DNA from: Actinomycetes bacterium
Lineage (GTDB): Bacteria; Actinomycetota; Acidimicrobiia; Acidimicrobiales; UBA8190
Reading direction: 5' to 3'
NCBI GenBank assembly: GCA_021798135.1
Contig: JAJZYI010000033.1
Location: forward strand, 1 to 16,258
DNA length: 16,258 nt
Shown: positions 11,198 through 16,258 of the stretch, one piece after another
Layout: every line of letters starts with the position of its first letter
Numbering within the stretch: position 1 is the first letter of the stretch
Notes under the pieces: model-generated
The model's database searches: none
Told to the model about the DNA's origin: nothing
The model's input: only the letters and a program-made list of their open reading frames with translations
Made by a program: the position numbers and the translations under genes

Positions 11198-13795
11198 TCA
11201 GGCACCCCGCAGCCCTTCGGGCCAGAACGACGGGACGACGCCGCTCTCGCACGGCCGGGCGAGCAGGAAACCCTGGTAGAGGTCGCAGCCCAGGCGGCGT
11301 GCCGCGTCGCGCTGCGTCGGGGTCTCCACGCCCTCGGCGATGACCCGAACGCCCAGGCCGTGGCCGAGCTCGGCGACGACGGACACGATGTGGTCGTCCT
11401 GGTGGCTGGTGCCGATGCCTTCGACGAAGGCCCGGTCGATCTTCAAGAAGCTCACCGGCAGCCGCTTGAGCTGGCTGAGCGACGAGTACCCGGCGCCGAA
11501 GTCGTCGACGGCGAGCCGGAGGCCGGCCCCGCGCAGGTCGTCGAGGACTCGGGCGATGTGCGGGTCGTCGGCGACGAACCCCGACTCGGTGATCTCGAGC
11601 ACCACGGCGGACGGCGACAGGCCGCTGCGCCGCAGCGCCTCGTCGACGGCGGGAACCAGGTCCGAGCCCTCGAGCTGGCGCGGTGACACGTTCACGGCCA
11701 CGAACGCCCCCTCGGCACCGGGGTGGCGGGCCCGCCAGCGGGCCATCTGCGAGAAGCTCTGCACGAGCACCCACGAGCCGAGCGTCACGATCAGCTCCGA
11801 CTCCTCGGCGAGACCGATGAAGCGGGCCGGCATCAGGAGCCCGCGGCTCGGGTGCTCCCACCGCACGAGCGCCTCGAGGCCGACCACCCGCCCGTCGGCG
11901 AGCGAGCCGACAGGCTGGTACACCACCCGCAGCTCGCCGTTGGCGACCGCGGCCCGCAGGTCGTGCTCGAGCTCCAGGCGGCCGCCGATCTCGTCGCGCA
12001 GCCCCGCGTCGAAGAGGGCGACGCGGCCCCGGTGCCGGGCCTTGGCCTCCAGCATCGCCAGGTCAGCGTCCTGCAGCAGGCGCGCCGCGTCGCGCTCGGC
12101 GGGATCCGCACGCACGACCCCGACGCTCACGCCCAGGTTGAGCGTGCGCCCCGACGCCAGCCGCAGCGGCCGCCCCAGCCCGACGCGTAGCTGCTCGGCC
12201 CACGAGACCGCCCCCTCGGTGCCCTCGACGTCGGTGAGGAGGGCGGCGAAGGCGTCACCGTGGATCCGGCCGACGACGGCACCAGGGGGGACGGCGTCGG
12301 CCAGCCGGTGGGCGACGGCACGCAGCACCTCGTCGCCGGCGACGTGGCCCAGCGAGTCGTTCACCATCTTGAACCGGTCGATGTCGATGACGAGCAGGAC
12401 CGCGCCCCCGACGGCGGCGTCGTCGGCGACGACCTCGCCGATCCGGGCCAGCAGGCCGGTGCGGTTGAGCAGCCCGGTCAGCACGTCGTTGCGAGCCTCC
12501 CAGGCCAGGCGGTCCATGAGCTGCTTGCGCTCGGTGATGTCGGAGACCGAGCAGACGACCACGGCGCCGTCAACCGACTGGTCGTCGTCCAGGCGGCGGG
12601 TGTTGACCGACAGCCACTGGCGCGCCCCGGCGTCGCCGACGACGCCGAGCACCGCGTGCGAGCGGGTGGCCTGGCGCTTGAGCGCCCGGGCCACCGGCAG
12701 GTCGTCGGCGGACAGCGCGCTGCCGTCGACCGCCCAGACGATCCCGCCACCGGTGATGACGGCGTCGCCGCGGCCGCGTTGCAGCCGCTGGCCCAGGATC
12801 CGCACCGCGGACTCGTTCGCCGCCTGCACCGCACCGTCGCGGTCGAGCACGACGACGCCCTCCTCCAGGGCGGCGACGGCGGTGGCGTACCGGCGCTCCA
12901 CGGCGAGCCGGGCGCGATGCGCCTCCTCGGCCGCCTTGCGCTCGGAGATGTCGTGGAGGATGACCTGGTACGCGGGCCGGCCGCCCCACGTCGTGAGGGC
13001 ACCGGCGGACTCCACCGTCACCTCGGTCCCGTCGGCTCGCAGGACGACCAGCTCGTGGCCCTTCGCCACCTCGCCGGGCTCGTTCAGCTGGGCCAGGCGG
13101 TTCGCCATGGGCGCGACCTGGTCGGGCCGGAGGAACGACACGATGGGCCGGCCGATGCCCACCTCGGGCCGGTCGACGCCGACCAGCCGGGCCGCAGCCT
13201 GGTTGGCGTACACGAGGATGCCGTCCTGGTGGACGATCACCGCGTCGGGTGAGTTCTCGACCAGGAGCCGCAGCCGCTCGGAGACCTCGGGGCTCGTCCA
13301 CTGGCCGGCCTCGTCGGCGGGCTCCCGCCGCGCCGCGCGCGCCACCGTGCCGACCAGGCGGCGCCCGCCGCCGCTCGGGACGCTCACGGCCCGCACCACG
13401 AGGGTCTGGGACGTGCCGTCGGCCAGGACGACCTGCTGCGAGAGCTCGTAGGTGTCACAGACGATCTTGGCCCGGACGCTCTCGATGAGCGGGCCGAGGA
13501 CGGCATCCCCGAGCTCCGCCTCGCTGACCGGACGCACAGGGCCCGGACCCCCGGCACGTGGCGACGCAGGGACCCAGAACGTGCCGCCCGGCGTCTCGAG
13601 CCCGAGGATCCTCGTCAGCGGGACGTGCCACTGCACCCGCTCGGGAAGGTCGGCGTCCACCTCCCACAGCGCAACCTCGGCCATGCCAGCGAGGAGCCCC
13701 AGGCGCTGCCGGTCGTCGATCGTGGGCAGGTCGACCGAGCGCACGGCAGCCAGGTTCGGCGGCGTGGCGCTGAGGTCCACCCGTGGCTGGGCCAT
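11198..13795 (-). CDS. PAS-PAS-GGDEF-EAL protein, probable c-di-GMP phosphodiesterase
   Basis: 865 residues with no signal peptide or membrane helix seen, so probably a soluble sensor. Residues 30-150 are a divergent PAS-like domain, 172-290 a clear PAS domain (LVENSPDAVIVHQDGILVYA to HDISERK) and 300-425 another PAS domain (ALEEGVVVLDRDGAVQAANE to SVSDITERKQ). The GGDEF domain spans 435-595. Its signature reads R-I-HGDAF at 510-516: the first Gly is His and the catalytic Glu is Ala, so cyclase activity is unlikely. The EAL domain (605-860) keeps its metal and catalytic residues: Glu641 (EALVRW), Asn702, Glu734, Asp764-Asp765 (DDFGAGYSS), Lys785, Glu821 (EGVET) and Gln841. It should therefore hydrolyse c-di-GMP, with the dead GGDEF perhaps acting as a GTP-sensing regulatory module. 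No strong Shine-Dalgarno precedes ATG 13795. Confidence 0.95.
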   Translation of the reverse strand: MAQPRVDLSATPPNLAAVRSVDLPTIDDRQRLGLLAGMAEVALWEVDADLPERVQWHVPLTRILGLETPGGTFWVPASPRAGGPGPVRPVSEAELGDAVLGPLIESVRAKIVCDTYELSQQVVLADGTSQTLVVRAVSVPSGGGRRLVGTVARAARREPADEAGQWTSPEVSERLRLLVENSPDAVIVHQDGILVYANQAAARLVGVDRPEVGIGRPIVSFLRPDQVAPMANRLAQLNEPGEVAKGHELVVLRADGTEVTVESAGALTTWGGRPAYQVILHDISERKAAEEAHRARLAVERRYATAVAALEEGVVVLDRDGAVQAANESAVRILGQRLQRGRGDAVITGGGIVWAVDGSALSADDLPVARALKRQATRSHAVLGVVGDAGARQWLSVNTRRLDDDQSVDGAVVVCSVSDITERKQLMDRLAWEARNDVLTGLLNRTGLLARIGEVVADDAAVGGAVLLVIDIDRFKMVNDSLGHVAGDEVLRAVAHRLADAVPPGAVVGRIHGDAFAALLTDVEGTEGAVSWAEQLRVGLGRPLRLASGRTLNLGVSVGVVRADPAERDAARLLQDADLAMLEAKARHRGRVALFDAGLRDEIGGRLELEHDLRAAVANGELRVVYQPVGSLADGRVVGLEALVRWEHPSRGLLMPARFIGLAEESELIVTLGSWVLVQSFSQMARWRARHPGAEGAFVAVNVSPRQLEGSDLVPAVDEALRRSGLSPSAVVLEITESGFVADDPHIARVLDDLRGAGLRLAVDDFGAGYSSLSQLKRLPVSFLKIDRAFVEGIGTSHQDDHIVSVVAELGHGLGVRVIAEGVETPTQRDAARRLGCDLYQGFLLARPCESGVVPSFWPEGLRGA

Positions 13796-14190
13796 GGGTG
13801 GGGTATCGGATCAATGGCGGCGTTCCTTGAGTGTCGATGAGCGGCACGACCGGCACGCCGATCCCACCGTGACCGTGCGTGGCAATCGATCGGTCGGTCG
13901 CCGGCACCCTTCCCACGATGTGCGCGTTCGCTCGCGGCCCCTTCGGGCGACCTGCCGTCAACGTCCGGCCACCTTTTTCCTTCCGCCACGCTGACCGACG
14001 CCATGCACCGCGTTCGGCCACCACCTGATTCTGCCCTATCCCCTGGCCGGAACCGTGGATCTCTACCATCCGGTCGGTTGGCGCCATCGGGTGCCGCCTG
14101 GAGGTGCGCCATCCCCGCAGCGACGACGGCTCGCACGCCGCACGGGGCCTGGGGGCGCAGGACCCCGGACACGGGCGCCACCGTCCCTCC

Positions 14191-14304
14191 GACATCCCCT
14201 CCACAGCCCCCGGGCATCCCCGCCACAGCCCGTCCGACATCCCCACCCCGGCCCGTCGGACATGTGCGCCACGGCCCCTCGGGCATCACCTCCACCGTGC
14301 CCGG
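14191..14304. repeat. Degenerate 23-nt tandem repeats, five copies
   Basis: Repeats start at 14191, 14213, 14236, 14259 and 14282. Each begins with gacat or ggcat and continues with C-rich sequence such as ccccnccacngccc. The spacing of 22-23 nt is not a codon multiple, so the array is probably non-coding. Confidence 0.75.
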
Positions 14305-14569
14305 GCGGCCGGCGCGCACCACCCCGGACAGGCGCCGTCCGCCGACCACGGGTCGAGGTCGACCGGAACCACGGCACGCGGTCACCCATGAGGCCCGCTC
14401 GAGCTCGGGCGGGCTCGACGACGGGCGTTCGGCTGCGCACGACCAACCCGCGCTGCCGGATCGCTCGCATAGTGCCGAAAAGAGCCACCCACCGTGAGTC
14501 TTTGCCGGCGAAGTGGAATTCAATTCTGCCAATGGGCCTTTCGGTCTTTCTTTGGCGCCTCGCGTCCCA

Positions 14570-14593
14570 TACGATGCAGCCGTTGCCGGCAAC
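14570..14593 (+). promoter_or_regulatory. Candidate -10 box and 12-bp palindrome before the ketosynthase gene
   Basis: TACGAT (14570-14575) could be a -10 box, but no convincing -35 is seen. Directly downstream, GTTGCCGGCAAC (14582-14593) is a perfect 12-bp palindrome placed where a repressor would block initiation. A related word, TTTGCCGGCGA, occurs about 80 nt upstream near 14501-14511, and GAATTCAATTC (14516-14526) is another near-palindrome. Confidence 0.3.
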
Positions 14594-14616
14594 ACCGAGG
14601 GGGATCCACTACCAGT

Positions 14617-14622
14617 AGGGGA
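14617..14622 (+). promoter_or_regulatory. Shine-Dalgarno of the ketosynthase gene
   Basis: AGGGGA lies 8 nt before ATG 14631 and supports that start. The next ATG in frame lies well inside the protein, past the conserved VGLGAVSGYG strand. Confidence 0.7.
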
Positions 14623-14630
14623 ACGATCAC

Positions 14631-15833
14631 ATGCGGCACTCCTCAGCCAACGCAACCTTCACGACACGCCGGCCCAGTCCGGTTTCCGTCGTCGGGCTCG
14701 GCGCGGTCAGCGGCTACGGCTGGGGTCGAAAGCTGCTCTGGGAAGGTCTCTACAGCGGCCAATCAGCCGATCGACGTATGCCCGGATTTTCGCCGGTGTT
14801 CGACGACGACTGGGGCTGGATTGCACCGATCGAGGAGGGCGGCGACCCTGCCGATGGGCCGTCGCGGTACAGCCGTGCCGTGCGGTTCGCCGCCCGCGAG
14901 GCCGTCCACGACGCCCTGGACCGGGGATGGCGCCCCGGACCGAGCGTCGGGTTCGTGCAGGGCCAGACCCTGGGCGATGTGGACATGTGGATGTCGTTCA
15001 TCCGCTCGGGACCCGAGCAGATCACCCCGCGTCACTGGCTCGGCATGATGCCGTCGACGACGACGATGGAGGTCATGCGCGAGTTCGACTTCCACGGGCC
15101 CACGATGTCGGTCACCGCCATGTGCGCGTCGGGCATCGCCGCGCTGCTCACCGCGAAGATGTGGATCGACACCGGCGTCGCCACTGACGTCCTCGTCATG
15201 GCCTCGGACCTGTCGCTGACGCCGGAGAACTGCCGCGCCGTGACCATGCTCGGCCCCGGGGTCGTCGACCGCACCTCTTTCGACGTCTGCCGGCCCTTCC
15301 AGGAGGGCAGTCGAGGCTTCGTCGGGGGTGAGGCGTCGATCGCCATGCTGGTGACCTCGTCGGGCGACCCGGGTTACGCGGCCGTCCTCGGCGGCGCCAT
15401 GACGCACGAGGGCTTCCACGCGGTCGCCATCCCGCCCAACGCCCCCCACGTCCGTCGATGCATGACCGACGCGATCGCCGACGCCGGGCTCAGGCCACAG
15501 GACATCGCCTACCTGAACGCCTACGGCAACGGGAACAAGCTCTCCGACGATGCGGAGCTCGCCGTCTTCGATGAGCTGCTCACCGAGGCGGAGGGGCTGT
15601 TCGCCATCAAGCCCCTGGTCGGGCACTGCATGAGCGCCGCCGCCGCCGTCGAGATCATGGCTTCGCTGTTCGGGTTCGTCACCGGTGTGATCCCCGCCCC
15701 GCCCCGCCTCGGCCGCGGCCACCCCAAGCTCCTGGACGGGCCCACGGCATGCGTCGAGGGCCCGGTCCTCAAGACCGCCTTCGGGTTCGGCGGGCACAAC
15801 GCCGCCGTCGTCCTGGACGCTGCGGCCGGCTGA
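14631..15833 (+). CDS. FabF-like beta-ketoacyl synthase homologue with altered active site
   Basis: 400 residues, the length of a single thiolase-fold condensing enzyme. Landmarks are SVVGLGAVSGYGWG (19-32), the nucleophile Cys165 in VTAMCASGIAAL, RPFQEGSRGFVGGEAS (221-236), the first catalytic-histidine region NAYGNGNKLSDDAE with Tyr298 instead of His, Lys327 and His332 in AIKPLVGHCMSAAAAVE, and the C-terminal FGFGGHNAAVV. Elongating KAS I/II enzymes use Cys-His-His with HGTGT; here it is Cys-Tyr-His with YGNGN. Chain-length factors lose the Cys instead, so this is not one. Loss of the first His is known in non-elongating KS domains, and acyl transfer without decarboxylation is one possible role. 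No acyl carrier protein, ketoreductase or acyltransferase is nearby. The upstream region is less GC-rich than the window average. Family confidence is high, reaction unknown. Confidence 0.93.
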   Translation: MRHSSANATFTTRRPSPVSVVGLGAVSGYGWGRKLLWEGLYSGQSADRRMPGFSPVFDDDWGWIAPIEEGGDPADGPSRYSRAVRFAAREAVHDALDRGWRPGPSVGFVQGQTLGDVDMWMSFIRSGPEQITPRHWLGMMPSTTTMEVMREFDFHGPTMSVTAMCASGIAALLTAKMWIDTGVATDVLVMASDLSLTPENCRAVTMLGPGVVDRTSFDVCRPFQEGSRGFVGGEASIAMLVTSSGDPGYAAVLGGAMTHEGFHAVAIPPNAPHVRRCMTDAIADAGLRPQDIAYLNAYGNGNKLSDDAELAVFDELLTEAEGLFAIKPLVGHCMSAAAAVEIMASLFGFVTGVIPAPPRLGRGHPKLLDGPTACVEGPVLKTAFGFGGHNAAVVLDAAAG

Positions 15834-15840
15834 GCCGCAC

Positions 15841-15940
15841 GCCGCCCGGCCGAACCGCACGCCGCCCGGCCGAACCGCACGCCGCCCGGCCGAACCGCAC
15901 GCCGCCCGGCCGAACCGCACGCCGCCCGGCCGAACCGGCT
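15841..15940. repeat. 20-bp tandem repeat, five copies, 3' of the ketosynthase gene
   Basis: Four perfect copies of gccgcccggccgaaccgcac run from 15841 to 15920. A fifth copy (15921-15940) differs in its last bases, and the array starts just after the ketosynthase stop. It lies in the 174-bp gap between convergent genes. It lacks unique spacers, so it is not a CRISPR array. Confidence 0.95.
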
Positions 15941-15985
15941 GCGGCCGAAGCCGGCGCTTCGCGCTGCCCGTCAGGCTGCGGCGGA

Positions 15986-16001
15986 CCGGCTCACGAGCCG
16001 G
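15986..16001. terminator. Possible terminator hairpin between ketosynthase and pirin genes
   Basis: CCGGCTC and GAGCCGG form a perfect 7-bp inverted repeat around 2 nt (or 6 bp with a 4-nt loop), 7 nt past the pirin stop. There is no U-tract. It could serve either of the two convergent transcripts. Confidence 0.35.
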
Positions 16002-16007
16002 GGTTCC

Positions 16008-16258
16008 TCACGACCCGATGTGCTCCGCGGGGACGGACCCGAGCCGCCCGGCCTGGTAGTCCTCGAACGCCTCGGCGATCTCGGCCTTGGTGTTCATGAC
16101 GAACGGTCCGTAGGCGAACACCGGCTCGCCGATCGGCTGGCCGCCGAGGAGCAGCACGTCCAGGTCGGGGGTCACCGAGTCCTGCCGAGGGTCGGCCTCC
16201 ACCACCACGGTGTCGCCGTCCCCCAGGACCGCGAGCTGGCCACCCGCGACGGGACGAC
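16008..16258 (-). CDS. Pirin family protein, C-terminal part
   Basis: The frame runs in from the right edge, and the last 82 residues plus stop are visible. The sequence matches the pirin C-terminal cupin domain (PF05726): AGGQLAVLGDGDTVVVEA, DVLLLGGQPIGEPVFAYG and the highly conserved PFVMNTKAEIAEAFEDYQAG, followed by RLG. Pirins are bicupin proteins. Some have quercetin 2,3-dioxygenase activity, others act as redox-sensing regulators. The iron ligands lie in the N-terminal cupin, outside the window, so activity cannot be judged. The tail after RLG is short (SVPAEHIGS), a normal end for the family. It is convergent with the ketosynthase gene, and no functional link is evident. Confidence 0.93.
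   Translation of the reverse strand, partial: RPVAGGQLAVLGDGDTVVVEADPRQDSVTPDLDVLLLGGQPIGEPVFAYGPFVMNTKAEIAEAFEDYQAGRLGSVPAEHIGS

Larger units (their letters stand above)
13796..14630. other. 835-bp gap between divergent genes, no convincing gene
   Basis: The gap separates the PAS-GGDEF-EAL gene from the ketosynthase gene. It holds less GC-rich patches near 13965-13990 and 14465-14620, five 23-nt degenerate repeats (14191-14304) and a near-palindrome around CGAGCTCG (about 14390-14411). The patch before the ketosynthase contains candidate control sites. The longest open frames here are Arg/Pro-rich with no domain signature and look like GC artefacts. Confidence 0.6.

Noticed and set aside
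8611..11686. Long plus-strand open frames covering the NlpC/P60 gene
   Set aside because: They are antisense to a protein with a signal peptide, coiled coil and complete catalytic motifs. Their own translations are low complexity.
11340..13451. Long plus-strand frame (about 700 codons) opposite the PAS-GGDEF-EAL gene
   Set aside because: It is a Ser/Arg/Thr-rich shadow of a well-supported gene.
13455..14655. Minus-strand open frames running from the GGDEF-EAL gene into the 23-nt repeats
   Set aside because: They are Arg/Gly/Pro/Trp-rich, the repeat period is not a codon multiple, and no start signal or domain is seen.
14631..15833. Chain-length factor (KS-beta) of a type II polyketide synthase
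   Set aside because: Chain-length factors lack the nucleophilic Cys, which is present here (Cys165). No KS-alpha or carrier protein is adjacent.
15841..15940. CRISPR-like array
   Set aside because: Units are directly adjacent with no unique spacers and no cas genes are nearby; it is a simple minisatellite.

Overview
The window is extremely GC-rich throughout. It shows GTG starts, 4-nt GTGA/ATGA gene overlaps, a RipA-like NlpC/P60 cell-wall hydrolase, a FrnE-type DsbA protein, a PIG-L/LmbE deacetylase and an HTH protein fused to a periplasmic-binding-like domain. Together these suggest a high-GC Gram-positive bacterium (Actinomycetota), possibly a deep-branching class such as Acidimicrobiia. 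The taxon is inferred, because there is no rRNA or other marker gene.

Layout. Most genes lie on the minus strand. From the right side of this block toward the left, the centre is a four-gene oxyanion (molybdate/tungstate-type) transport operon: binding lipoprotein (7378-8457), permease modB (6449-7381), ATPase modC (5151-6452) and an XRE-HTH/substrate-binding regulator (3967-5154). Every junction is a 4-nt stop/start overlap. Downstream on the same strand are a FrnE/DsbA oxidoreductase (3080-3775), a coupled but truncated SLOG/TIGR00725-type gene that lacks the second half of its domain (2427-3083), a PIG-L deacetylase (1840-2553), a FemAB/BioF2-like GNAT protein (437-1621) and the 5' end of an unidentified gene (1-224).

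Right of the operon leader are a secreted coiled-coil NlpC/P60 peptidase (9154-10401, minus), a small secreted Ser/Gly/Ala-rich repeat protein with a near-perfect Shine-Dalgarno (10776-11096, plus), and a PAS-GGDEF-EAL protein with a broken GGDEF and an intact EAL site (11198-13795, minus). After an 835-bp gap come a solitary beta-ketoacyl-synthase-like protein with Tyr in place of the first catalytic His (14631-15833, plus) and the C-terminus of a pirin (16008-16258, minus).

The most notable features are regulatory and structural. A 36-bp inverted repeat overlaps the -35 box of a candidate promoter for the transport operon, whose last gene looks like a ligand-sensing repressor. An 18-bp triplication at the modA-like/modB junction produces three consecutive stop/start (GTGA) modules. 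At least nine unrelated minisatellites occur in 16 kb; those inside genes have periods that are multiples of 3, and those between genes do not.

I saw no tRNA, rRNA, CRISPR array, transposase or integrase, and no clear defence system. Nothing here is an obvious new multi-gene system. The best candidates for new biology are the ketosynthase with an altered active site, the operator/regulator pair and the repeated coupling module.
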